From Rodentibacter caecimuris (lineage in GTDB: Bacteria > Pseudomonadota > Gammaproteobacteria > Enterobacterales > Pasteurellaceae), in NCBI RefSeq assembly GCF_024622045.1, contig NZ_JANKBP010000003.1: 64,000 nucleotides of DNA; one strand, written 5' to 3'. This document shows, in pieces, positions 34,999 to 43,647 of this stretch (position 1 is the first letter of the stretch; every line of letters starts with the position of its first letter). The notes under the pieces were generated by a model. It saw only the letters and a list, made by a program, of their open reading frames with translations, was not told the origin of the DNA and made no database searches. The translations under genes and the position numbers were made by a program.

Positions 34999-35514
34999 TT
35001 ATTTTTTACCTTTTTGTTGTAATTGGGTCGGAATTAATACGGTTTTAACACGTGATTTCCCGCCATTTGCTTTTAGCTGCTGTTTTTTCACATCATAAGT
35101 AACGCGTTCGCCATTTATTTTACTATCAAGTTGTCTGAGCTCCGCATTGCCTGTTAGCGTTAAAAATTCCGCACCGAGATCATAATGTACTTGGTTTGCT
35201 TTGCCGTCCACCGGTTTGCCATCGTCTAATAATTGGTGGAAAGTCACCGGCGTACCGAAAGCTTCTACGGTTTCTTTTTTCCCGGAGTTTTCAGGCGGGC
35301 GGGTGATGACCACTTTATTCGCTTTAATCAGAATGGAACCTTGCGTAATTACCACATTATCAGTGAAAGTAACCACACTGTTTTCCATATCCAAAGATTG
35401 GTTATCGGAGACGATGTTAATCGGTTGATTTGTATCATCTTTTAGGGCGAAAGCTGAAAGGGAGACCATCGCCAATGTTGTAGTGAGAAGAATCTTACGG
35501 GTTACTGATTTCAT
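34999..35514 (-). CDS. lptA: LPS transport periplasmic protein LptA
   Basis: A 171-residue protein with signal peptide (cleavage after AFA at residues 21-23) and an OstA/LptA jelly-roll: PINIVSDNQSLDMENSVVTF, then regular beta strands and a basic C-terminus. It forms the periplasmic bridge for LPS. It overlaps lptC by 20 bases and precedes lptB by 3. Confidence 0.95.
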   Translation of the reverse strand: MKSVTRKILLTTTLAMVSLSAFALKDDTNQPINIVSDNQSLDMENSVVTFTDNVVITQGSILIKANKVVITRPPENSGKKETVEAFGTPVTFHQLLDDGKPVDGKANQVHYDLGAEFLTLTGNAELRQLDSKINGERVTYDVKKQQLKANGGKSRVKTVLIPTQLQQKGKK

Positions 35515-36100
35515 AATATGTTTTTACCTGTTCCTTTAGAGTTGCCACTTGTTGGCGCAAGTTACCCACCATTTTTAAGCCGGTGGAATTAAAATTTTGT
35601 CCGTTAATTTTTACCATTGTGTCGGATGTAATATCTTGTGTTTTTAAATTAACGACAGCCGATTGTGTTTCTACGCGTTGAAGTCGGGAAGTCGGTTCTA
35701 GGCTTTCTGCTACGACGTTTCCCTCTAAATAAAGGATTTCATCTTTTGTTAAAACAGCTTTTTGCGCACTTAACTTCCAACTTTGCGATTCCAGTAATTT
35801 TGCCGTTTCGTTTTTCTGTTTTTGATTATCGTCGGTGGTATCAAAAAGATAAACGAGCGGAGCGGTAAAATTTGTTTTCCCGTCATGACTAAAATGTTCA
35901 ACTTCGTCTGAAATCGCTAAATATTGTTTTTTGCCGTCCGGTGAAAAGATGGTTGTTTCCATTTTTTGTCCGACATAATCAGGGCTATCCGGTGCTTTGA
36001 CCAAACTTTGTAAATCACCATGATCTTGATTTAGTGAATAATACCAACCAAGCAGGCAAAGTGCCATAATACCGAGAATAATATTCCAACGAATATTCAT
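35495..36100 (-). CDS. lptC: LPS export protein LptC
   Basis: A 201-residue bitopic protein: membrane anchor at about residues 5-22 (WNIILGIMALCLLGWYY), then a periplasmic LptA-like beta-jellyroll with PDYVGQKMETTIFSPDGKKQY and LYLEGNVVAESLEP. It links LptBFG to LptA. First gene of the lptC-lptA-lptB-ptsN-rapZ run. Confidence 0.94.
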   Translation of the reverse strand: MNIRWNIILGIMALCLLGWYYSLNQDHGDLQSLVKAPDSPDYVGQKMETTIFSPDGKKQYLAISDEVEHFSHDGKTNFTAPLVYLFDTTDDNQKQKNETAKLLESQSWKLSAQKAVLTKDEILYLEGNVVAESLEPTSRLQRVETQSAVVNLKTQDITSDTMVKINGQNFNSTGLKMVGNLRQQVATLKEQVKTYYEISNP

Positions 36101-36151
36101 AAAAATAGTTTGTCCTGTTTAAAATGGGGGGCGAATCATACCATAATTTTG

Positions 36152-36178
36152 AGACCGCTCTAAAACCAAGTGCGGTCA
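36152..36178 (-). terminator. Possible USS hairpin after darP
   Basis: GACCGC and GCGGTC pair across a 13-base loop between darP and lptC; one arm is a true USS (AAGTGCGGT), the other a remnant. The stem is short, so it may be a weak terminator. Confidence 0.45.
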
Positions 36179-36189
36179 AAAATAATTTT

Positions 36190-36726
36190 TTAATCCGGTA
36201 AAATAATCTCTTTCAATACCTGATAAATTTCACGATAAGCTTTCAAGGGTTTATTTTGTGCTTTTTCTTTTTGCGCCGCTCGAATTAAATTGCGTAATTG
36301 CTGGCGATCAGCTGTTGGATATTCATTGAGTAAATCGCTGAGTGCTGTATCCCCTTGTTCGACCAACTCATCACGCAATATTTCCAATTTTTGCAGCATT
36401 GCCTGTTGTAGATTATGTTTATTCTCAATTTTATCTAAGGATTCGCGAATCGGTTCAACATCAGTGCCACGTAATAATTTGCCGATATACTGCAATTGGC
36501 GGCGGCGCGCTTCTTTTTGCAAACGTTGCGCCAACTCAATGGCTTCTAATAATGAATCATCAAGTGGCACTTTAGTCAGATTGGTTTTGGTTAAGTTCAC
36601 CAACTTTTCACCGAGTTGTTTTAGCTCCTCAGCATCACGTTTGATTTCACTTTTACTTACCCAAATGATTTCTTCTTGTTGTTCCTCTTCCCAATCAAAT
36701 ACTTCTTTTTTCTTACGCTTTGCCAT
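36190..36726 (-). CDS. darP: Ribosome-associated protein DarP (YjgA)
   Basis: A 178-residue, mostly helical, highly charged protein starting MAKRKKKEVFDWEEE, with the DUF615 words VSKSEIKRDAEELKQLGEKLV and RRRQLQYIGKLLR. DarP joins late 50S ribosome assembly. The ATG at 36726 fits the family; the longer open frame starts 10 codons upstream. Its usual partner pmbA is divergent next door, as in E. coli. Confidence 0.92.
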   Translation of the reverse strand: MAKRKKKEVFDWEEEQQEEIIWVSKSEIKRDAEELKQLGEKLVNLTKTNLTKVPLDDSLLEAIELAQRLQKEARRRQLQYIGKLLRGTDVEPIRESLDKIENKHNLQQAMLQKLEILRDELVEQGDTALSDLLNEYPTADRQQLRNLIRAAQKEKAQNKPLKAYREIYQVLKEIILPD

Positions 36727-36814
36727 GTTATTCCTTCTTAGAAATTTAGTGCGCATTTTAGCATAAACTTTGAAAATAAGATAAAATGCGAAAAATTTTT
36801 AACGGGAAAACAGA

Positions 36815-38170
36815 ATGAAAACAGCAGAAAATCAGACCGCACTTTTGAAACAACAGGAGCAAGAATTGCGTCAAGCGGTGGGGGTCGCCCTTGCAGTCGC
36901 CCAAAAAGCCGGAGCGACCGCCGAGGTTGGCGTTACGAAAGTGAGCGGGTTATCCGTTTCAACCCGTTTGCAGGAAATTGAAAACGTGGAATTTACCAAT
37001 GACGGCGCACTTGGGATCTCAGTCTATTTAGGACAACAAAAAGGCAATGCTTCAACTTCCGATTTAAGCGAACAGGCGATTAAAAATACCGTTGAAGCGG
37101 CTTTGGCGATTGCTAAATATACTTCGCCGGATGATTGTACCGGTTTAGCCGAAAAAGAATTAATGGCATTTGAGGCTGCCGATTTAGCCCTTTATCACGC
37201 TGCTGATATTGATGTAGAGAAGGCTACGGCACTTGCGTTGCAAGCAGAAAAGGCCGCATTGGAGGCAGATAAACGAATTGTTAATAGTAACGGAGCGAGT
37301 TTTAACTCCCATACGGGTGTACGTGTATATGGCAATACGCACGGAATGTTGCAAAGTTATTTATCAAGCCGTTATTCTTTATCTTGTTCGGTCATCGGTG
37401 GGGTGGAAGATGGGCTGGAAAATGACTATGAATATACAGTTTCACGCAATTTTAACAAATTGGAATCGGCAGAATGGGTCGGGAAAAATAGTGCGAAAAA
37501 AGTCGTTGCCCGTTTGAATCCACAAAAACTCACCACCCGAGAAGTACCGGTGATCTTTTTAAATGATGTGGCGACAGGTATTATTTCACATTTTGCCGCC
37601 GCTATTAGTGGGGGAAGTTTATACTGTAAATCAAGTTTCTTGTTAGATCATTTAGGGAAACAAGTGTTACCGACATGGTTTAATATTAGTGAACGTCCGC
37701 ATTTGTTGAGCCGTTTGGCCTCAACTCCTTTTGACAGCGAAGGCGTACGCACACAAGATTTGGAAATCGTACAAGACGGTATTTTACAGACGTATTTATT
37801 GACTCATTACAGCGGTAAAAAAATGGGCATGAAAAGCACCGGTCATGCCGGTGGGATTCATAACTGGTTGGTTCAGCCCAATTTAACCGGCGGATTGACC
37901 GCACTTTTAGGTGAAATGGGAACCGGATTATTAGTCACGGATGTGATGGGACAAGGCGTGAATATTGTGACCGGTGATTATTCCCGTGGTGCGTCAGGTT
38001 TTTGGGTGGAAAACGGAGAAATTCAATATCCGGTATCTGAGATTACCATTGCAGGACAATTGCCGGATATGCTGAGAAATATCGTAGCGATTAGTGATGA
38101 TGTGGAGCATCGTTCTAATATCCAAACCGGCTCAATTTTGTTAGATAAAATGAAAGTCTCAGGTAATTAA
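36815..38170 (+). CDS. pmbA: Metalloprotease subunit PmbA (TldE)
   Basis: A 451-residue partner of TldD. Like other PmbA proteins it lacks the HExxxH zinc motif and keeps the fold: GLSVSTRLQEIENVEFTNDG, then SGGSLYCKSSFLLDHLG and TGDYSRGASGFWVENGEI near the end. TldD and PmbA form a complex that degrades unfolded peptides and matures microcin B17 in E. coli. TldD is encoded in this window at 58257. A USS sits near the start (about 36838). Confidence 0.95.
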   Translation: MKTAENQTALLKQQEQELRQAVGVALAVAQKAGATAEVGVTKVSGLSVSTRLQEIENVEFTNDGALGISVYLGQQKGNASTSDLSEQAIKNTVEAALAIAKYTSPDDCTGLAEKELMAFEAADLALYHAADIDVEKATALALQAEKAALEADKRIVNSNGASFNSHTGVRVYGNTHGMLQSYLSSRYSLSCSVIGGVEDGLENDYEYTVSRNFNKLESAEWVGKNSAKKVVARLNPQKLTTREVPVIFLNDVATGIISHFAAAISGGSLYCKSSFLLDHLGKQVLPTWFNISERPHLLSRLASTPFDSEGVRTQDLEIVQDGILQTYLLTHYSGKKMGMKSTGHAGGIHNWLVQPNLTGGLTALLGEMGTGLLVTDVMGQGVNIVTGDYSRGASGFWVENGEIQYPVSEITIAGQLPDMLRNIVAISDDVEHRSNIQTGSILLDKMKVSGN

Positions 38171-38174
38171 TTTT

Positions 38175-38189
38175 TGAGAATAATTCTTA
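38175..38189 (+). promoter_or_regulatory. Fur box over an sRNA promoter
   Basis: TGAGAATAATTCTTA matches the 7-1-7 Fur repeat TGATAATNATTATCA at 11 of 14 informative positions. It abuts a near-consensus promoter: -35 TTGACA (38190-38195), 16-base spacer, -10 TACTAT (38212-38217). Iron-loaded Fur bound here would shut this promoter. Confidence 0.65.
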
Positions 38190-38221
38190 TTGACAAAATA
38201 ATTGATTCTGCTACTATGCAA

Positions 38222-38322
38222 ATACCTGTTTAGATGCGATTGCAGATTGCTCCAACAGGTAGAGAGTAAAAGTAAATTCATCCGTGTTGAAAAGCTGAAG
38301 ATTTAAACTTCAGCTTTTTTTT
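38222..38322 (+). ncRNA. Candidate Fur-regulated small RNA
   Basis: About 100 nt lie between a strong promoter and a strong intrinsic terminator, with no open frame. The 5' hairpin ACCTGTT / AACAGGT (38224-38230, 38254-38260) encloses a loop with repeated GATTGC-like words. An unpaired AGAGAGTAAAAGTAAATTCATCCG follows (38260-38284), suitable for Hfq binding or pairing. The terminator AAAGCTGAAG / CTTCAGCTTT is followed by about six T. A Fur box overlaps the promoter. This is the layout of RyhB-type iron sRNAs; H. influenzae has one called HrrF, but I cannot confirm orthology. The 5' end is estimated. Confidence 0.7.
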
Positions 38323-38381
38323 GTTTTTCTTTGTATAATGGGCGGACTAATTGATCTCATTATTTAATTTAAGGACAAAAA

Positions 38382-38921
38382 ATGAAAAAACATCATGTTG
38401 ATGTATTAATTTCTGAAGCCGATGTGAAAGCGCGTATTGCCTCATTGGGAGAGGAAATTACGGCTTTTTATCAGCAAAAACAGGTCAATAAACTGATTGT
38501 TGTTGGCTTATTACGCGGTTCATTTATTTTTATGGCTGATTTAGTACGTGAATTGGCATTGCCGATAGAAATTGAGTTTATGACAACATCAAGTTACGGT
38601 AGTGGGATGACAACCAACCATGATGTAAAAATCAGCAAAGATTTAGAAGGCGATATTCGAGGCGAACATGTACTTATTGTCGAAGACATTATTGATACCG
38701 GTTATACGCTTGAGAAAGTTCGTGAAATTTTGAATTTACGTGATCCGGCGAGTTTGGCGATTTGCACATTATTAGACAAACCGTCGAGAAGAGAAGTTAG
38801 TGTGCCGGTGGAATGGGTCGGCTTTGAAATTCCTGATGAATTTGTTGTGGGCTGCGGTATTGATTATGCCCAACGATATCGCAACTTAGGCTATATTGGC
38901 AAGGTTGTATTGGAAGAGTAA
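38382..38921 (+). CDS. hpt: Hypoxanthine phosphoribosyltransferase
   Basis: A 179-residue type I phosphoribosyltransferase with GLLRGSFIFMADLVREL, the flexible-loop SSYGSGMTT, and PRPP motif VLIVEDIIDTGYTL. It salvages hypoxanthine (and guanine) to nucleotides. It is monocistronic, 60 bases after the sRNA terminator. Confidence 0.95.
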   Translation: MKKHHVDVLISEADVKARIASLGEEITAFYQQKQVNKLIVVGLLRGSFIFMADLVRELALPIEIEFMTTSSYGSGMTTNHDVKISKDLEGDIRGEHVLIVEDIIDTGYTLEKVREILNLRDPASLAICTLLDKPSRREVSVPVEWVGFEIPDEFVVGCGIDYAQRYRNLGYIGKVVLEE

Positions 38922-38935
38922 GTTTTCAACATAGA

Positions 38936-38984
38936 AAGTGCGGTCAATTTTAATGAAGTTATGATACTTTGTTTTTGACCGCAC
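38936..38984. terminator. Inverted USS terminator between hpt and 38992 gene
   Basis: AAAGTGCGGTCAA and TTTGACCGCAC pair across a loop of about 24 bases, with T runs on both sides. It separates convergent genes. Confidence 0.7.
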
Positions 38985-38991
38985 ATTGTTT

Positions 38992-39480
38992 TTACCGGCT
39001 GAGTGAATGTTCGGCATTTTTATCCCAATCAATCCACATTCTCTGGATTTTATGTTCCCCGTCTTGCATTTTCGTACGAAAATACATTTTTATTTTCATT
39101 GCCTCAATTTTTTCACCCAAGAAAGACGCTTTTAAATCATAGGTTGCGGTTAATCGGTTTTTACCAATCGGTAACACTTTAATTGCGGTTAGCATATCGT
39201 AGTATAGCGTGCCGTCTTTTAAATTGTTTATCCAGTCGGTTTTCGCAAAACGTTTCCGTTTCGAGTCGCGAATCACGGTGAGTACAAAATCGTCAGAGAG
39301 TAATTTATCCAGCTCAATGTAATTTCCCTTTTCAAGAGAGGTGACAAGTTGTGAGTATAAATCAGCTAATTCAGCCTGTTCGGTTTCCCGATTTTGCAGA
39401 TCATAAAGGGCGGGGGCAATTGCGATTATACTGATGGTAAGTGATAGCAATAGCGAAAAGAAAATATGACGTAACTTCAT
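38992..39480 (-). CDS. Uncharacterised membrane-anchored protein
   Basis: A 162-residue protein from ATG 39480 (MKLRHIFFSLLLSLTISIIAIAPALYD). It has one N-terminal hydrophobic segment (residues about 5-25) that is either a signal peptide or an anchor. The remainder (ELADLYSQLVTSLEKGNYIELDKLLSDDFVLTVI..., landmark only) has the helix-then-curved-sheet pattern of NTF2/SnoaL-like domains. I do not recognise the family. The frame can be extended to a TTG at 39492 that overlaps the end of the MFS gene, so the two are probably one transcript. Function unknown. Confidence 0.75.
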   Translation of the reverse strand: MKLRHIFFSLLLSLTISIIAIAPALYDLQNRETEQAELADLYSQLVTSLEKGNYIELDKLLSDDFVLTVIRDSKRKRFAKTDWINNLKDGTLYYDMLTAIKVLPIGKNRLTATYDLKASFLGEKIEAMKIKMYFRTKMQDGEHKIQRMWIDWDKNAEHSLSR

Positions 39481-39485
39481 TTTAT

Positions 39486-40556
39486 CTACCAAATTAAAAA
39501 AACGATAGGAATAATATTCATCACAAGGGCTGTTGTACCGGCCAAGATAAGTTTTGAGGTGCCGAACATCAAGCCTTGATTAACGCCTTTATCCAATTTC
39601 ACTAACATATTTGCTAGGGCGGTATTGGCGAATAATCCTACAAAGGCAAAGATAATCAAATAAATATAGGCTGTTATAAATGACAGAAAATCAATCACGT
39701 AGAACCATGGCACAATGAGTGTAATGACTAAGAGTGGGGCAATATAAGTTAGTTTTACAACGCCAAAACTTAATTTTCGAGAGAAATGGCTCTGAAATAG
39801 CACGGCAATTAGGTTATTAATAAAAAAAGCAATAGGGATCGATTCCGGATTATCTAATAGATTGCTGAAAATATAGGGGAAAATAATATAAAACGAAGTT
39901 CCCATAGCCAATGGAATAAATAATAACAAATGAGCAAAAACAAAGCGTTTGCTTAATACTTGGCGGATATGGCTTAGCCGAAATCGGGTTGCCCGTACTG
40001 TGCATGAGGTTTCTTGCACGGTTAGCAACATAAAAATTAGCATTGCCACTTCAATACCACAACTGACCCAAATCAACATTTCAGGCAGTTGAAACTGTAA
40101 AAAGGGTAAAGCAAGTAACGGTGCAAACATTGAAGCTAGGCTTTGAATACGTAAAAATTTACCTTGGGCTTTCGCTTTATCTTGGTAATTATTTGCTGCG
40201 GTAGAAAGGAGTAGGGCACGAGCATTTGTACCGAACAGTGTACTACCCAAACCAAAAAAGAAGGTGGTTAAGAGTAAAAGCGGGTAGTAATCCGTGGTGA
40301 TAAGTAAAATATAGGCAATTGCATCCATTAAGCAGCCGATCAACATCATTTTTGAACGGCCGAAACGATCGCCCCAATATCCAGCGAATAAAGAGAAAAC
40401 TTGGCTGGCAAACACCAATAGGGAAAATGCAGTAGTAATTTGAGCGGTATCGAAACCTTTATTGCCTTGTAAGTAGATGAAAAAGACACTTTGCATGGCG
40501 GTATAAGCGATACCGGAGAAAAAACGCCGCCATAAAATTACATTTTGAATATTCAT
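39486..40556 (-). CDS. MFS transporter
   Basis: A 356-residue major facilitator protein with about 10-12 hydrophobic segments. Motif A is present as GYWGDRFGRSKMM after TM2, and a weaker copy may occur in the second half. Length is slightly short for a 12-TM MFS carrier. Substrate unknown. It is followed without a gap by the 38992 gene, suggesting a shared function. It is not part of the moeA-moeB operon next to it: the two are 240 bases apart. Confidence 0.8.
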   Translation of the reverse strand: MNIQNVILWRRFFSGIAYTAMQSVFFIYLQGNKGFDTAQITTAFSLLVFASQVFSLFAGYWGDRFGRSKMMLIGCLMDAIAYILLITTDYYPLLLLTTFFFGLGSTLFGTNARALLLSTAANNYQDKAKAQGKFLRIQSLASMFAPLLALPFLQFQLPEMLIWVSCGIEVAMLIFMLLTVQETSCTVRATRFRLSHIRQVLSKRFVFAHLLLFIPLAMGTSFYIIFPYIFSNLLDNPESIPIAFFINNLIAVLFQSHFSRKLSFGVVKLTYIAPLLVITLIVPWFYVIDFLSFITAYIYLIIFAFVGLFANTALANMLVKLDKGVNQGLMFGTSKLILAGTTALVMNIIPIVFLIW

Positions 40557-40796
40557 TTTTAGATACTTTCCGAAATTAACCGACGAATCATATCAATTAT
40601 GGTGAATTTTCTCTTAGACGTTCATTGAATAAATCAAAGAGAAAGCCAATTCTAGTTTGACAATAGGGCGACATATAAACGCCCCATTGTTTATTGATAT
40701 GATAAGGGTAATTAAAAGATTAATGTTATAAGTTGATAGTTATGACCCGTGATTTTGAGTATTTTCGTTACAATAGCGAGCCGAAATAAAAAAATA
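40557..40796. other. Intergenic region between the MFS gene and moeB
   Basis: 240 AT-rich bases. They hold the MFS gene's ribosome site (GGAAAG) and an inverted repeat CAATAGGGCG / CGCCCCATTG at about 40662-40690 that could end the moeA-moeB transcript. Nothing else recognised. Confidence 0.5.
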
Positions 40797-41528
40797 TTAA
40801 GCCGTTTTTATCGGTAATCTCATTTCTCTTATTTTCATTGTCATCCCATCGATCATTAACAAGCGACCGGATAAATTCTCACCAATGTTTAATCTAACCT
40901 TAATCGCCTCTAATGCTTGAATCGAACCTACAATCCCTACGATTGGTGCGAGCACGCCGGCTTCCACGCAACTTAACACGTTTTGCCCGAAAAGTTGGCT
41001 GAGATCATGGTAAGTCGGGGTGTTAGGTTCATAAGTAAAGACAGAAACTTGCCCTTCCATACGAATTGCAGCACCGGAAATGAGCGGAATATGATTTTTC
41101 TTACATTGGCGATCAAGCCGATTACGGATATTGACATTATCGGTACAATCAAGAATAACCTGAAAGTGCGGTATAATTTCACCGAGTTTTTCTTCGTCCA
41201 ATTTATCGTTAATTGTCTCAATCTCAATATGCGGATTGATTTGCTGCAAGGCAATTTTGGCAGAATCAACCTTTGGCATATTAAGTCTTGCATCACAATG
41301 TAGTATTTGACGCTGGAGGTTAGAAAGCGAAACCTGATCAAAATCCAGCAGGGTTAAATGCCCCACACCGGCAGCCGCAAGATATTGTGCTGCGGCACAC
41401 CCTAAACCGCCTAAGCCGACAATCAACATTTTGCTGTCTTTTAGTTTTTCTTGCCCGTCAAAATCAATCGATTTCATAATAATTTGGCGGTTATAACGCA
41501 ATTCTTCTTCATGGCTTAGTGTTGACAT
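40797..41528 (-). CDS. moeB: Molybdopterin-synthase adenylyltransferase MoeB
   Basis: A 243-residue E1-like enzyme with RYNRQIIMKSIDFDGQEKL, nucleotide loop GLGGLGCAAAQYLA, and DCTDNVNIRNRLD. It adenylates the MoaD C-terminus for molybdopterin synthesis. The zinc-binding CxxC pairs of some family members are not seen here. The start overlaps the moeA stop by one base (TAATG). Confidence 0.92.
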   Translation of the reverse strand: MSTLSHEEELRYNRQIIMKSIDFDGQEKLKDSKMLIVGLGGLGCAAAQYLAAAGVGHLTLLDFDQVSLSNLQRQILHCDARLNMPKVDSAKIALQQINPHIEIETINDKLDEEKLGEIIPHFQVILDCTDNVNIRNRLDRQCKKNHIPLISGAAIRMEGQVSVFTYEPNTPTYHDLSQLFGQNVLSCVEAGVLAPIVGIVGSIQALEAIKVRLNIGENLSGRLLMIDGMTMKIREMRLPIKTA

Positions 41529-42745
41529 TATTGCCCCAATAGATGATTAAACGGTTCAATAGTAACGGTTTCACCGGCAGCAACATTACCGCGATCTTTT
41601 TCTAATACGATGAAACAATTACTTTTCACAAAAGAACTGAATAAATGCGAACCTTGGAATCCGACCGGTTGAACTTCGATTTGTCCGTTCTCATTCATTT
41701 GATAGTAACCCCGTTGGAAATCTAAACGACCCGGCGCTTTTTTCAAATTGGTTGTTGCGATGGCGGTAAAGTGCGGTTGTTTTTTCGGATGTTTTTGACC
41801 GCTTAATTGCAAAATTGCCGGTTGTACGAGCTGATAGAACGTGACCAAGGCTGAAACCGGATTGCCCGGTAATCCGCAGAACCAAGCATTTTGCAATTTT
41901 CCAAAGGCAAAAGGTTTGCCCGGTTTCATGGCGATTTTCCAGAAATTAACCGTACCGACTTTTTCTAACACGGCTTTGGTGAAATCCGCTTCGCCTACGG
42001 AAACCCCGCCGCTGGTAATGACTAGATCGGCTTGGCGTTGGGCTTCAACAAATGCCTTTTCAAATTCAACTTCGTTATCGGCTAATAAACCCAAATCCAA
42101 TACCTCACAATTTAATTGTTGCAGCATAAGTTTTATAGTGAAACGGTTTGTGTCGTAGATTTGCCCCTCTTTTAATGGTTGACCGACCTGGACTAATTCA
42201 TCTCCGGTAGAAAGTACTGCAACTTTTAAACGAGGATAAACTTTTACTTCAGCAATACCGAGTGAGGCAAGCAATGGTAAGGACACGGCATTCAGCACAT
42301 CACCTTGTTGTAAGACAATATCACCTTTTTTTATATCTTCACCAATACGGCGAATGTTTTGGTTGGCTTTCGGGTATTCGTTTAGTGTGATCGTACCGTC
42401 CTCATTGACGACAACTTGTTCCTGCATAACTACTGCATCCGTACCTGGAGGAATCATTGCACCGGTCATAATACGCACCGCACTTTGCGCTATCCATTCA
42501 CCGTTGAAAGGATTGCCCGCAAAAGACTTGCCGGCAACGGAGAGGGTTAATGATTGCGCCAAATCCGCTAAACGTACCGCATAGCCATCCATCGCCGAAT
42601 TATCAAAGGAAGGAACATTGATTGGGGATACCACATCTTCGGCACATACCCGGTTTGTCGCCTCGCTTAAAGAAAGCGTTTCGCATTGTGTCGGGAAAGG
42701 AAGCCGGCTAAGCATCTGGTTCAAAGCTTGATCTAACGAAAGCAT
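41528..42745 (-). CDS. moeA: Molybdopterin molybdenumtransferase MoeA
   Basis: A 405-residue protein with the MoeA four-domain layout: SFDNSAMDGYAV, the MoCF_biosynth block ISTGDELV-type (VLSTGDELVQVG), and TSGGVSVGEADFTKAVL, then FCGLPGNPVSALVTFY. It inserts molybdenum into adenylated molybdopterin. First gene of moeA-moeB and divergent from folE. Molybdoenzymes are thus expected in this organism. Confidence 0.95.
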   Translation of the reverse strand: MLSLDQALNQMLSRLPFPTQCETLSLSEATNRVCAEDVVSPINVPSFDNSAMDGYAVRLADLAQSLTLSVAGKSFAGNPFNGEWIAQSAVRIMTGAMIPPGTDAVVMQEQVVVNEDGTITLNEYPKANQNIRRIGEDIKKGDIVLQQGDVLNAVSLPLLASLGIAEVKVYPRLKVAVLSTGDELVQVGQPLKEGQIYDTNRFTIKLMLQQLNCEVLDLGLLADNEVEFEKAFVEAQRQADLVITSGGVSVGEADFTKAVLEKVGTVNFWKIAMKPGKPFAFGKLQNAWFCGLPGNPVSALVTFYQLVQPAILQLSGQKHPKKQPHFTAIATTNLKKAPGRLDFQRGYYQMNENGQIEVQPVGFQGSHLFSSFVKSNCFIVLEKDRGNVAAGETVTIEPFNHLLGQ

Positions 42746-42925
42746 AAAAATCCTGTGTAAACGTTGAGAAAATTTGTCGGGTATTTTATCGTGAAATCGT
42801 TTCTAATTTAAGGATTAAATTCTGAAATGATGAATGAGATCAATAAATATTGGTGATTTTTCTCATTTTACGATGTACTTATATTTTGCTAGAATGCCGC
42901 ATTATTTTTTAGGAACGGAAAGTAA

Positions 42926-43582
42926 ATGAGCAATATTTCACAAGATGCGCTAAATGTGCGTGATGCCCTGGTTGCCAAGGGCATAGAAACTCCAATGATA
43001 ACCCCTAACCCAAATAAAGACGAACGCCGTTCCGGTATCGCCAGCCATATGCGAGAGGTGATGAAACTGATTGGGCTGGATTTAGGCGATGATAGTTTAG
43101 AAGAAACGCCGAATCGTTTGGCAAAAATGTTCGTTGATGAAATTTTTAGCGGAATGGATTATGCCAATTTCCCTAAAATGACAAAAATTAAAAATCAAAT
43201 GAAAGTCAGTGAAATGGTGCAAGTCAATGATATTACCCTCACCAGTACTTGCGAACATCATTTTGTCACCATTGATGGCAATGTTGCTGTTGCTTACTAC
43301 CCGAAAGATTGGGTAATCGGGCTTTCTAAAATTAATCGAATCGTTGCTTTTTTTGCACAGCGCCCGCAGGTACAGGAACGTTTAACCGAGCAACTTTTAA
43401 CGGCTTTTCAAACTATTTTGGAAACTGACGATGTTGCCGTTTATGTGAAAGCGACCCATTTTTGTGTAAAAGCCCGTGGGGTAAAAGATACCAATAGTTA
43501 TACGGTGACGTCCGCTTATGGCGGTGTCTTTTTGGAAGATCGTGAAACCCGCAAAGAGTTTCTAGCCTCAATCCAAAAATAA
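42926..43582 (+). CDS. folE: GTP cyclohydrolase I
   Basis: A 218-residue FolE of type IA, with ETPNRLAKMFVDEIF, STCEHHFVTIDGNVAVAYYP and KATHFCVKARGVKD. The zinc ligands are the Cys and His of CEHH and the later Cys. It opens tetrahydrofolate synthesis, feeding the pathway to which pabA, pabB and pabC contribute p-aminobenzoate. Followed by a USS terminator. Confidence 0.95.
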   Translation: MSNISQDALNVRDALVAKGIETPMITPNPNKDERRSGIASHMREVMKLIGLDLGDDSLEETPNRLAKMFVDEIFSGMDYANFPKMTKIKNQMKVSEMVQVNDITLTSTCEHHFVTIDGNVAVAYYPKDWVIGLSKINRIVAFFAQRPQVQERLTEQLLTAFQTILETDDVAVYVKATHFCVKARGVKDTNSYTVTSAYGGVFLEDRETRKEFLASIQK

Positions 43583-43599
43583 AAAACGTTATTAGAAAT

Positions 43600-43637
43600 G
43601 ACCGCACTTTAAGCAATTAAAGTGCGGTCGTTTTTTG
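43600..43637. terminator. Inverted USS terminator (folE / DASS transporter)
   Basis: GACCGCACTTTAA pairs with TTAAAGTGCGGTC with a short loop, then GTTTTTT. Between convergent folE and the transporter gene. Confidence 0.88.
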
Positions 43638-43647
43638 TGGTTTTATT

